DNA from: Agromyces intestinalis
GTDB lineage: Bacteria; Actinomycetota; Actinomycetes; Actinomycetales; Microbacteriaceae
Length of the DNA stretch: 64,000 bases
Direction of reading: 5' to 3'
Assembly (NCBI RefSeq): GCF_008365295.1
Contig: NZ_CP043505.1
Span: 868,001-932,000 of the forward strand
The translations under genes and the position numbers were made by a program. Below, piece after piece: positions 27,162-34,644 of this stretch. The notes beneath the pieces are model-generated. The model searched no databases, was not told where the DNA came from, and was given only the letters and a program-made list of their open reading frames with translations. Position 1 is the first letter of the stretch. Every line of letters starts with the position of its first letter.

Positions 27162-28313
27162 ATGCCGCTGCCTCCGCTCGTCGACCCGGTCGACGCCCTC
27201 GATCCCGACGAGCTGCGCCGCACCGCACGCCAGGTGCGTCTGCCCGAACTCGGCGAGGTCGGGCAGCGTCGGCTCGCGGCCGCCCGCGTCGCGGTAGTGG
27301 GCGCCGGCGGCCTCGGCTCCCCCGCGCTGCTCGCGCTCGCGGCGGCCGGGGTCGGCACGATCGGCATCATCGACGACGACGTGGTGGACGTGACGAACCT
27401 GCACCGTCAGGTCGTGCACGGCACGGGCGATGTGGGCCGGCCGAAGGTCGACAGCGCCGCCGAGCGGCTCGCCGCCCTGGCGCCCCGGCTCGTCGTGCAG
27501 CGGCATCCGGTGCACCTGACCGACGCGAACGCCCGCGACGTGCTCGACGGCTACGACCTCGTGCTCGACGGCAGCGACCGGTTCGAGACGCGGTACATCG
27601 TGTCGGATGCGTGCGCCGACCTCGGCATCCCGGTGGTGTGGGCGGCGGTGCTCGGCTTCGACGCGCAGGTGTCGGTGTTCTGGTCGCGGCCGCCGGTCGG
27701 CGATGGCCGCGTCGGCGCCGTCGAGGGCGTGACCCTGCGCGACCTGTACCCCGTCGAACCCGAGGGAGGCGTGCCGACGTGCGCCGACGTCGGCGTGCTC
27801 GGTTCGCTCTGCATGCAGGCGGGGGCGCTCATGGCGACCGAGGCGATCAAGCTCATCACGGGCGTCGGCGAGCCGCTGCTCGGCCGGGTGCTGGTCATCG
27901 ACGGGCTGCGCGCGCGGCAGCGCGAGGTCGGGTTGCGTCCGGCGGCGGCTCCGCAGCGATCGGATGTCTCGCAGAGCTCGACGAGCATGACGGATGCCGC
28001 GCCGGCACCGCCCCCGATCGGCCACGTCTCGGCAGGCGAACTCAGGCAGCGCCTCGACGAGGTCACGGTGCTCGACGTGCGCGAGCCGTCCGAGCGCGCG
28101 GAGCGCGCGATCGCGGGGTCGCTGCACACCCCGCTCGGCACGGTGCTCGCGGGCGACCGCACCGGGCTCGACCGCGATCGCGCGATCGTCGTGCACTGCG
28201 CGATCGGGCCGCGCGCCGAGCGCGCTGCGGCGGTGCTCGCCGCCGAGGGGTACCGGGTCTCGGTGCTCGACGGCGGCATGCGGGCGTGGGCGGTCGTCGA
28301 GGCGACGTCGTGA
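27162..28313 (+). CDS. moeZ: MoeB/MoeZ-type adenylyltransferase-rhodanese fusion
   Basis: This 383-residue protein activates the C-terminal Gly-Gly of MoaD by adenylation and can supply sulfur. Residues 20-255 form the ThiF/E1 domain: RQVRLPELGEVGQRRL, ATP loop VVGAGGLGSPAL, DDDVVDVTNLHRQ, and a late cysteine in VPTCADVGVLGSLC. Residues 290-383 form a rhodanese domain with VLDVREPSE and the sulfur-carrying cysteine in VVHCAIGPRAER. The paired CxxC zinc motifs of E. coli MoeB are not visible. It overlaps moeA (GTGA). A ThiF-type role for another sulfur carrier is possible but the neighbours favour Moco. Confidence 0.87.
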   Translation: MPLPPLVDPVDALDPDELRRTARQVRLPELGEVGQRRLAAARVAVVGAGGLGSPALLALAAAGVGTIGIIDDDVVDVTNLHRQVVHGTGDVGRPKVDSAAERLAALAPRLVVQRHPVHLTDANARDVLDGYDLVLDGSDRFETRYIVSDACADLGIPVVWAAVLGFDAQVSVFWSRPPVGDGRVGAVEGVTLRDLYPVEPEGGVPTCADVGVLGSLCMQAGALMATEAIKLITGVGEPLLGRVLVIDGLRARQREVGLRPAAAPQRSDVSQSSTSMTDAAPAPPPIGHVSAGELRQRLDEVTVLDVREPSERAERAIAGSLHTPLGTVLAGDRTGLDRDRAIVVHCAIGPRAERAAAVLAAEGYRVSVLDGGMRAWAVVEATS

Positions 28314-29518
28314 TCTCGGTCGAAGAGCAGCTCGCGCGTGTGCTCGCCGGCGCGGCCGAGCTGCCGCACGAGACGGTGCCGGTCGACGCCGCCCACGGCC
28401 GCGTGCTGGCGGTCGACCTGCGCAGTGCGATCGAATCGCCACGCGACGCCAATTCCGCGATGGACGGCTACGCCGTGCGTCGTGCCGACGTGCGGGGCGC
28501 GAGCCCCGACGCCCCGGTCGCGCTGCGCGTCGTCGGCGAGGTCGCCGCGGGCTCGGGGCACGACCCGGTGATCGGCCCGGGCGAAGCGGTGCGGATCATG
28601 ACCGGTGCGCCCGTGCCGGCCGACGCCGACGCGGTCGTGCCGATCGAGCGCACCGCCGATGCCGACTGGGCGGCCGACCCCGTGCGCATCGCCGAGGAGC
28701 CCGCGCCCGCCGCCCACATCCGCCCGGCCGGCGACGACCTCGGGGCGGGCGAGCTCGTGCTGCCCCGTGGCATCCGGCTCACCGCGCGAGCGCTCGCGAG
28801 CGCCGTCGGCGCGGGCGTCGGCGAGCTCGACGTCGTGGCCCGCCCGCGGGTCGCGATCATCGCGACCGGTGACGAGCTGGCTGAGCCGGGGGCCCCGCTC
28901 GCCCGCGGGCAGGTGCACGACTCGAACAGCCTGCTCGTCGCGGCGCTCGCGGTCGAGCAGGGGGCGGTCGTGGTGCACCGCGGTCGCGCGGGCGATGCGC
29001 CGGGCGCACTCGACGCCGAGGTGCGGCGTGTGCTCGAGGCATCCGTTCGGCCCGACCTCATCGTGCTCACCGGCGGCGTCAGCGCCGGCGCCCACGACCC
29101 GGTCACCCGCCTCGCGCTGGAGTTCGCGAAGGTGGCGATGCAACCCGGCAAGCCGCAGGCGTTCGGCCGCATCGACGGCGTGCCCGTGTTCGGGCTGCCG
29201 GGCAACCCGGTGAGCGTCGCGGTGTCGTTCGAGGTGTTCGTGCGGCCGTTCCTCGCGGTGCTGCAGGGGCTCGACCCGACACGGCCGACCGAGCGCGCGA
29301 TCGCCGACGAGGCGTGGCGCACCCCGGTCGGTCGGCGGCAGTACCAGCCGATCGTCGCGCAGCGCGTCGACGGTGTGCTGCACGTGCGCCCCGCGTCGGA
29401 TCGGGGCAGCGGGTCGCACCTGGTGGGCCGGCTGGCGCGCGCCGAGGGGTTCGCGGTCGTGCCCGCGGAGGTCGCAGCGATTCGCGTCGGCGACGAGGTG
29501 GAGGTCATGCTGGGGTGA
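28310..29518 (+). CDS. moeA: Molybdopterin molybdenumtransferase
   Basis: This 402-residue enzyme inserts molybdate into adenylated molybdopterin. It shows SAMDGYAVR (about residues 50-58), IMTGAPVPADADAVVPIE, the MoCF domain VAIIATGDELAEPG with GQVHDSN, TGGVSAGAHDPV, and FGLPGNPVSVAVSFEVFV. It starts with GTG overlapping the upstream stop codon and ends one base into moaC. Confidence 0.96.
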   Translation: MISVEEQLARVLAGAAELPHETVPVDAAHGRVLAVDLRSAIESPRDANSAMDGYAVRRADVRGASPDAPVALRVVGEVAAGSGHDPVIGPGEAVRIMTGAPVPADADAVVPIERTADADWAADPVRIAEEPAPAAHIRPAGDDLGAGELVLPRGIRLTARALASAVGAGVGELDVVARPRVAIIATGDELAEPGAPLARGQVHDSNSLLVAALAVEQGAVVVHRGRAGDAPGALDAEVRRVLEASVRPDLIVLTGGVSAGAHDPVTRLALEFAKVAMQPGKPQAFGRIDGVPVFGLPGNPVSVAVSFEVFVRPFLAVLQGLDPTRPTERAIADEAWRTPVGRRQYQPIVAQRVDGVLHVRPASDRGSGSHLVGRLARAEGFAVVPAEVAAIRVGDEVEVMLG

Positions 29519-29988
29519 TGAGCTTCACGCATCTGGATTCGGCGGGCCGTGCCCGCATGGTCGACGTCACCGAGAAGGCCCCGACCGTGCGCAGCGCCAC
29601 CGCGCGCGGGCTCGTGCGGTGCAGCGCCGAGATCGTGCGGATGCTGCGCGACGGCGCCGTGCCGAAGGGCGACGTGCTGGCGGTGGCGCGCATCGCGGGC
29701 ATCGCGGGGGCGAAGCGCACCGCCGAGCTGCTGCCGCTCGCGCACGTGATCGGCGTGCACGGCGCGGTGGTCGACCTCGAGGTCGTCGACGAGGGCGTCG
29801 AGGTGGCGGCGACGGTGCGCACCGCCGACCGCACTGGCGTCGAGATGGAGGCGCTCACCGCCGTGTCGATCGCCGCGCTCGCGATCGTCGACATGGTGAA
29901 GGGCGTCGACAAGTCGGTCACCATCGAGCAGATCCGCCTCGTCGCGAAGACCGGCGGCAAGTCCGGCGACTGGCACCGGCCCGCATGA
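29518..29988 (+). CDS. moaC: Cyclic pyranopterin monophosphate synthase accessory protein MoaC
   Basis: This 156-residue protein, with MoaA, converts GTP-derived 3',8-cyclo-GTP to cyclic pyranopterin monophosphate. The motifs FTHLDSAGRARMVDVTEK, LLPLAHVIGVHG, GVEMEALTAVSIAALAIVDMVK and KSGDWHRPA are family hallmarks. The usual LCH substrate motif reads LAH (cysteine to alanine), a change worth noting. The gene overlaps both neighbours. Confidence 0.95.
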   Translation: MSFTHLDSAGRARMVDVTEKAPTVRSATARGLVRCSAEIVRMLRDGAVPKGDVLAVARIAGIAGAKRTAELLPLAHVIGVHGAVVDLEVVDEGVEVAATVRTADRTGVEMEALTAVSIAALAIVDMVKGVDKSVTIEQIRLVAKTGGKSGDWHRPA

Positions 29989-30674
29989 CCCACGCGCCCG
30001 GCCCCTCGCTCGCCGCGCTCGTCCTCGCGGGCGGGCGGGCGCGCCGCCTCGACGGCGCCGACAAGCCCGGGCTGCGGGTAGGCAGCGCCCGGCTCGTCGA
30101 CCACGCGGTCGCGGCGGCCCGCGCGCTCGGCGCGGATCCGATCGTGGTCGTCGGCCCGCCCGGCATCGTCGACCCGGATGCCACGGTGCGCGTCGTCCGC
30201 GAGGATCCGCCGTTCGGCGGCCCCGTCGCGGCGATCGCGGCGGGGTTGCGCGAGCTCGAGGCATCCGAACCCGACCTGACCGTGCTGCTGGCCGCCGACC
30301 TGCCGCGCGCGCAGGCGGCCGCCGCCCTGCTGCGCCCGTGGATCGACGCAGCCGACCGCACCCCCGACCCGAAGGAGGCGGGCGCCGTGCTCGTCGACGC
30401 CGGCGGTCGCGACCAGTGGCTGGCGGGCGTCTACCGCACGGCCGGCCTGCGCGAGCGGCTCGCCACGCTCAGCGAGGCAGGTGCTTCGCCGCACGGTGCC
30501 GCGCTCGGCGCGCTGGTCGGCGCGCTCGCGCTCGCCCGCATCCCCGACGAGGGCGAGTCGGCCGATATCGACACCTGGGACGATCTCGACTCGTGGCGGG
30601 CCCGGCTCGGTACCCTCGAAGCATCCGCCGACCCCGCCGGCCACGACCCCGCCCGCCCCGAGGAGGACGCATGA
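29985..30674 (+). CDS. mobA: MobA-like molybdenum cofactor guanylyltransferase
   Basis: This 229-residue nucleotidyltransferase begins LAALVLAGGRARRLDGADKP, the MobA nucleotide-binding loop with the conserved lysine, and continues with VVREDPPFGGPVAAIAAGL and VLLAADLPRAQ (DxP metal site variant). It adds GMP to Mo-molybdopterin for the bis-MGD enzymes of the DMSO reductase family, suggesting the organism has such an enzyme elsewhere. ATGA overlaps join it to moaC and to the small protein that follows. Confidence 0.88.
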   Translation: MTHAPGPSLAALVLAGGRARRLDGADKPGLRVGSARLVDHAVAAARALGADPIVVVGPPGIVDPDATVRVVREDPPFGGPVAAIAAGLRELEASEPDLTVLLAADLPRAQAAAALLRPWIDAADRTPDPKEAGAVLVDAGGRDQWLAGVYRTAGLRERLATLSEAGASPHGAALGALVGALALARIPDEGESADIDTWDDLDSWRARLGTLEASADPAGHDPARPEEDA

Positions 30675-30922
30675 CCACGGATGCCCCCACCCCCGCCGAG
30701 CTCGACGAATGGGTCGCTCGACTCGCACCCGAACTCGGGCTCGACGCCGCCGACGTGCCGACCGGCCGCGTGCTCGACCTCGCCCGCGACGTCGCGCACG
30801 GGGTCGCCCGGCCCGGCGCACCCGTGTCGGCGTTCGTCGTCGGGCTGGCCGTCGGCCGCGGGCTCGACCTCGACGAGGCGCTCGCCCGCGTCGACGCGCT
30901 GCTCGCCGAACGGCGGGACTGA
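30671..30922 (+). CDS. Small DUF6457-like protein in the Moco operon
   Basis: This 83-residue acidic, helical protein (ELDEWVARLAPELGLDAADVP ... VLDLARDVAHGVARPGAPVSAFVVGLAVGRGLDLDEAL) is often found next to or fused to MobA in Actinobacteria. I believe it belongs to DUF6457, from memory. AGGAGG lies four bases before its ATG, which overlaps the mobA stop codon. The biochemical role is unknown; a MobA partner is likely. Confidence 0.75.
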   Translation: MTTDAPTPAELDEWVARLAPELGLDAADVPTGRVLDLARDVAHGVARPGAPVSAFVVGLAVGRGLDLDEALARVDALLAERRD

Positions 30923-31161
30923 TGGCGCGGGTGCGTCTGTTCGCCGCCGCGGCCGACGCGGCCGGCACCGAGGAGCTCTCGCTCGAGGCATCCGATCTCG
31001 GCTCGCTGCTCGCTGCGCTCCGCGCCCGGGGCGACGACCGGCTCGCGCACGTGCTCGACCGCTCGAGCTTCCTCGTCGACGGGTCGCGCACCAGCGAGCC
31101 CGCGACGCCGCTCGCAGCCGACGCGCTCGTCGACGTGATGCCGCCGTTCGCAGGCGGCTGA
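30922..31161 (+). CDS. moaD: Molybdopterin synthase sulfur carrier subunit
   Basis: This 79-residue beta-grasp protein ends in the required Gly-Gly (VMPPFAGG), which is adenylated and thiocarboxylated to donate sulfur to cyclic pyranopterin monophosphate with MoaE. It overlaps the preceding gene by one base and closes the plus-strand operon. Confidence 0.92.
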   Translation: MARVRLFAAAADAAGTEELSLEASDLGSLLAALRARGDDRLAHVLDRSSFLVDGSRTSEPATPLAADALVDVMPPFAGG

Positions 31162-31180
31162 ACCTCGCGGCTCGGATGCT

Positions 31181-31194
31181 GCGGCCGGGGCCGC
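31181..31194. terminator. Dyad between convergent moaD and moaA
   Basis: GCGGCC-GG-GGCCGC is a perfect 14-bp dyad in the 36-bp gap between two converging operons. There is no T-run, so termination is only likely from position. Confidence 0.4.
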
Positions 31195-31197
31195 GGC

Positions 31198-32193
31198 CTA
31201 CCCGCCGATCGCGCTCATGGGGCGGTCGGGCTGCAGGAACCCCGGGTCGTCGATGCCGTGCCCGGCGAGCTTGCCGCCGATCGAACGGCGCATGATGGCC
31301 GCGAGCACCTCGTCGCCCGCGCCCGAGCGCAGCGGTGACAGCAGGTCGTCTTCGGTGCGTGCGAACAGGCAGTTGCGGAACTGCCCGTCGGCCGTGATGC
31401 GCACCCGGTCGCACGCGCCGCAGAACGGGCGCGTCACCGACGCGATCACACCGACCGTCGCGGGGCCGCCGTCGACGAGCCAGCGCTCGGCCGGTGCCGC
31501 ACCGCGCTCGCCGACCGGAGTCAGTTCGAACCGTTCGCCGAGCGCGGCGAGGATCTCATCGGCCTCGACCATCTGCACGCGCGACCAGACGTGCCCGGCA
31601 TCGAGCGGCATCTGCTCGATGAACCGCAGTTCGGCGCCGATCGACACGGCGTAGGCGAGCAGGTCGGCGAGCTCGTCGTCGTTCTCGCCGCGCATGGCCA
31701 CGGCGTTCAGCTTCACGGGTGCGAAGCCCGCGTCGATCGCCGCGCGGATGCCGGCGAGGACGTCGTCGAGCCGGTCGCGGCGTGTGAGGCGCAGGAATCG
31801 CTCGGGTCGCAGCGTGTCGATCGAGATGTTCATGCGCGCGAGCCCGGCCTCGCGCAGCGGCACGGCGAGCTCGGGCAGCCGCAGCCCGTTCGTGGTGAGC
31901 GACACCTCGAGCGGGCCGTCCTCGCCCTCGATCGCGGCCATCCGCCGCACCACGTCCACGACGTCGCGGCGCAGCAGCGGCTCGCCACCCGTGAGTCGCA
32001 CCTCGGTCACGCCGAGCCCGGCGGCGACCCGCGCGAGCCGCTCGAGCTCGTCGGTCGTCAGGATGTTGTCCTTCGCGAGCCACGGCACGCCGTCTTCGGG
32101 CATGCAGTACGTGCAGCGCAGCGAGCAGCGGTCGGTCAGCGAGATCCGCAGGTCGCGGTGCACGCGCCCGTAACGGTCGACGAGGCCCGTCAC
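31198..32193 (-). CDS. moaA: GTP 3',8-cyclase MoaA
   Basis: This 331-residue radical SAM enzyme performs the first step of Moco synthesis. The N-terminal cluster is CSLRCTYC (Cys23, Cys27, Cys30) after DLRISLTDR. The second 4Fe-4S cluster that binds GTP is FCGACDRVRITADGQFRNCLF. The protein ends in Gly-Gly, required for activity in known MoaA. GTG at 32193 overlaps the moaE stop codon. Confidence 0.97.
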   Translation of the reverse strand: MTGLVDRYGRVHRDLRISLTDRCSLRCTYCMPEDGVPWLAKDNILTTDELERLARVAAGLGVTEVRLTGGEPLLRRDVVDVVRRMAAIEGEDGPLEVSLTTNGLRLPELAVPLREAGLARMNISIDTLRPERFLRLTRRDRLDDVLAGIRAAIDAGFAPVKLNAVAMRGENDDELADLLAYAVSIGAELRFIEQMPLDAGHVWSRVQMVEADEILAALGERFELTPVGERGAAPAERWLVDGGPATVGVIASVTRPFCGACDRVRITADGQFRNCLFARTEDDLLSPLRSGAGDEVLAAIMRRSIGGKLAGHGIDDPGFLQPDRPMSAIGG

Positions 32194-32615
32194 AGCCCCA
32201 CCCAGGCGGATGCTCCGTCGTGCTGCCACTGGCGCTTCCACACCGGCAGGTCGGTCTTGATGCGCTCGACGATCTCGCGGCACGCGGCGAACGCTTCGGC
32301 CCGGTGGGCGGAGGCGACGGCGACCACGAGCGCGTCGTCGCCGACGTCGAGATTGCCGATGCGATGGCTCACCGCGATCTCGAGAGTGTCGCCGTCTGCG
32401 GCTTCGGCGAGCCGGACCAGGATGCCGCGGAGCATCGTCTCGGCGTCGGGATGGGCCGTGTAGTCGAGCCCGACGACGCGGCCGTCGACCTCGGGGTCAT
32501 GGTCGCGCACCTGGCCGATGAAGAGCGCGACGGCACCGGTGCGCGAACTGCGCACGGCGGCGAGGTGCGCGCCGACGTCGAGCACGTCGGCAGTGACCCT
32601 GGCGATGCGGATCAT
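32190..32615 (-). CDS. moaE: Molybdopterin synthase catalytic subunit
   Basis: This 141-residue protein has VALFIGQVRDHDPEVDGR, LDYTAHPDAETML, the conserved VSHRIGNLDVGDDALVVAVASAHRAEAF and catalytic lysines in IKTDLPVWKRQW. With MoaD it makes the dithiolene of molybdopterin. ATG at 32615 overlaps the mogA stop (ATGA). Confidence 0.95.
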   Translation of the reverse strand: MIRIARVTADVLDVGAHLAAVRSSRTGAVALFIGQVRDHDPEVDGRVVGLDYTAHPDAETMLRGILVRLAEAADGDTLEIAVSHRIGNLDVGDDALVVAVASAHRAEAFAACREIVERIKTDLPVWKRQWQHDGASAWVGL

Positions 32616-33115
32616 GCGTGGTCTCCCCCGTCGAGCTGCGCGATCGCGTGCGAGAGCACTCCCGCGATCAGGGTGACCCCGTCGCGCACGCCGCCGGTCG
32701 AGCCGGGCAGGTTCACCACGAGCGCCGGGCCTGCGGCACCGAGTGCCACGCCCGCGAGTCCGCGCGACAGCAGCGCCCCAGGGGCGGGCGCGCGTCGAAG
32801 CTGCTCGCCGATGCCGGGCAGTTCGCGTTCGAGCAGCGGGCGGGTGCCCTCGGGGGTGCGGTCGCGCGGGCCGATGCCCGTGCCGCCCGTCGTCACGACC
32901 AGACGCGCCCCGGCGGCGAGCGCCGATGAGATCGCGCCCTGCACCGAGTCGGCGCCGTCGGGAACGACGGCCGGCTCGCCGACGAGACATCCGGCTTCGC
33001 GAAGCATCCGTACCGCCAGCGGACCCGACGCGTCTTCGCGCACCCCCGCCGCCGCCCGGTCGCTGACCGTGACGACCGCTGCCGGAACTCCCGACGTGCC
33101 CGTGACCGACTCCAT
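32612..33115 (-). CDS. mogA: MogA/MoaB-type molybdopterin adenylyltransferase
   Basis: This 167-residue single-domain protein has AAVVTVSDRAAAG, the signature VVTTGGTGIGPRDRTPEG and the late VVNLPGSTGGVRDG. It adenylates molybdopterin before MoeA adds molybdenum. It leads the mogA-moaE-moaA operon. TAGCCT lies six bases before the ATG. Confidence 0.93.
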   Translation of the reverse strand: MESVTGTSGVPAAVVTVSDRAAAGVREDASGPLAVRMLREAGCLVGEPAVVPDGADSVQGAISSALAAGARLVVTTGGTGIGPRDRTPEGTRPLLERELPGIGEQLRRAPAPGALLSRGLAGVALGAAGPALVVNLPGSTGGVRDGVTLIAGVLSHAIAQLDGGDHA

Positions 33116-33121
33116 CCCGTC

Positions 33122-33127
33122 AGGCTA
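33122..33127 (-). promoter_or_regulatory. -10 box of mogA-moaE-moaA
   Basis: TAGCCT on the minus strand ends six bases before the ATG (leaderless type). Confidence 0.55.
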
Positions 33128-33380
33128 GTCGAGCCACGGCACGCCGGCGTTGCTCAGGCGTAATGGGTCGGAACTCCGACGCAGGTCGGCGCGTCTTCCT
33201 GAGAACGGTGCGTTCGCGCCGGCCCCCGAGAGCGGCGGTGAGGCGGTGTCCTCATTAATGCCGAATAGCGCTCGCACCGTGCGAACGCGGATGATGTCAG
33301 AGATGTCAGCGGCGCCGATTCGAGCGAGGAGTGGGGACGCAGGGGGCTCCTTCTCAGCGTCGCCGGCAGTAGGGGGCGAC
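33128..33380. other. Gene-free stretch with small dyads
   Basis: I see no convincing gene in these 253 bases. They hold GTCGGA-AC-TCCGAC (about 33167-33180), a GGTCGGCGCG/CGCGCCGGCC pair (about 33188-33230), the AT-richer TCATTAATG and a doubled GATGTCA (33290-33310). None of these is clearly a promoter. Confidence 0.4.
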
Positions 33381-33406
33381 GGCCTCAGGGTGACCACCCT
33401 GAGGCC
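33381..33406. promoter_or_regulatory. Palindrome spanning the start of the two-span membrane protein
   Basis: GGCCTCAGGGT-GACC-ACCCTGAGGCC has perfect 11-bp arms and covers the GTG at 33390. It may be an operator or an RNA hairpin that hides the start codon. If so, the downstream ATG at 33423 would be the alternative start. Confidence 0.45.
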
Positions 33407-33935
33407 TCGTCGCTCGCTTTCGATGAGCATCGGTCTGCAGGTGGGCCTGCTCACCGTGCCATTCCTGCTGCTGGCTGCGTGGGTCCTCCCCGATCCGATC
33501 TCCCGAGCCGTCATCGTGGGATTCACGGTGGCGCTGATCGTCGCGGTCTCGTGGGTCTGGTTCCGCTATCGGCGCACCGAGGTGACCGCGAGCCGGTACG
33601 GCATCGTCGAGACCGGGTTCCTCGGCGGGGTGCACGTGGTACCCGCCCGCAGCATCGCCCGGATCATCCGGCTGCAGCTCTACCGGGGCACGAGCCTCGA
33701 GACCTCGAATCAGCTGTTCGCCGTCGACCGTGACGGCCACTGCCTGCTGCGGTTGCGCGGAGCGTTCTGGGACTGCGAGGCGATGGACGAGGTCTCCGCC
33801 GCCCTCGGCGTCGAGGAAGAGGTGCGACCCGAGCCCGTGACGACCGCCGAGCTGCGCCGCACCGACGCGCGGATGCTCTACTGGTGGGAGCGCGGGCTGC
33901 ACGCTCGCACCGATGGCCAGCGCGGCGAGCGCTAG
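33390..33935 (+). CDS. Membrane protein with two spans and a PH-like cytosolic domain
   Basis: This protein of about 181 residues has two hydrophobic spans (roughly residues 15-55 together: IGLQVGLLTVPFLLLAAWVLPD and AVIVGFTVALIVAVSWVWF). A beta-rich domain follows (TEVTASRYGIVETGFLGGVHVVPARSIARIIRLQLYRG), resembling bacterial PH-like (DUF304-type) domains. The GTG at 33390 lies in a palindrome and lacks a good ribosome binding site; ATG at 33423 gives 170 residues. The function is unknown. Its TAG stop overlaps the convergent GNAT stop within CTAG. Confidence 0.65.
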   Translation: MTTLRPRRSLSMSIGLQVGLLTVPFLLLAAWVLPDPISRAVIVGFTVALIVAVSWVWFRYRRTEVTASRYGIVETGFLGGVHVVPARSIARIIRLQLYRGTSLETSNQLFAVDRDGHCLLRLRGAFWDCEAMDEVSAALGVEEEVRPEPVTTAELRRTDARMLYWWERGLHARTDGQRGER

Positions 33936-34606
33936 CTGGTCGCGATACCGAGCAGCGGCAGGTCGGCGCGATGCGTCGGCAGTTCGACGAAGCCGAGCCG
34001 GTCGTAGAACGCGCGGGCGTTCGTGTTCGCGGGGTCCATGCCGAGGTGCACCCCGGGCACCCCGCGGACGGCGAGCGCGGCCCGGAGCGTGTCGATGAGC
34101 GTGCGGCCGAGGCCGCGCCCCTGTGCCTCGGGCAGCAGGTCGATGTGCAGGTGCGCGGGGTGCGTCGCGAGGTCGGCGTTGCGCATGCGCTCGGGGTCGG
34201 CGCCGTCGCGCAGCAGGCTCGCCTCGGTGTACTTGGCGCCGGGGCGGGGAGCCGTGCCGGGGGCGGGATGGCGGGCGACGAAGCCCGGCGTCCACTCCCG
34301 CTGCCACCAGTCGATGAACGCCGCGGTGTCGGCTACGCCGATCACGTAGCCCACGACCGCCTCGTCGCCCGAGCGCAGCGGCGCGTCGGGGTCGTCCTCC
34401 GCGGCGTCGGGCTCGGCGGCCGGGCGCACGACAACCCACGCCAGTTCGGGCTGGGAGTCGACGTACGGCCACGCGAACACCTCGGCCATCAGCGTCTCGT
34501 CGGAGTACAGACCTCGCGCGTCGTCGCCGCCGGCAGCGGTGCGCACGCACACCTCACCGACCGCGGCGCGGTCGGCGGGCCGATAGGGACGGATCTCGTA
34601 GGTCAC
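33932..34606 (-). CDS. GNAT family N-acetyltransferase
   Basis: This 224-residue protein carries the acetyl-CoA loop LPEAQGRGLGRTLIDTLRAAL (about 152-172) and the late NARAFYDRLGFVELP. The N-terminal half (YRPADRAAVGEVCVRTAAGGDDARGLY) resembles the GNATs linked to O-GlcNAcase-type enzymes; the substrate is unknown. GTG at 34606 follows TAGGCT by six bases. Confidence 0.85.
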   Translation of the reverse strand: MTYEIRPYRPADRAAVGEVCVRTAAGGDDARGLYSDETLMAEVFAWPYVDSQPELAWVVVRPAAEPDAAEDDPDAPLRSGDEAVVGYVIGVADTAAFIDWWQREWTPGFVARHPAPGTAPRPGAKYTEASLLRDGADPERMRNADLATHPAHLHIDLLPEAQGRGLGRTLIDTLRAALAVRGVPGVHLGMDPANTNARAFYDRLGFVELPTHRADLPLLGIATS

Positions 34607-34612
34607 CGCGCG

Positions 34613-34618
34613 AGCCTA
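34613..34618 (-). promoter_or_regulatory. -10 box of the GNAT gene at 33932
   Basis: TAGGCT on the minus strand ends six bases before the GTG (leaderless type). Confidence 0.5.
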
Positions 34619-34644
34619 CTCCGGACCCCGCGCGCGAGGCTGCT

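Noticed and set aside
33128-33380. Riboswitch or small RNA upstream of the membrane protein
   Set aside because: Only short dyads are visible; no known riboswitch core could be recognised.
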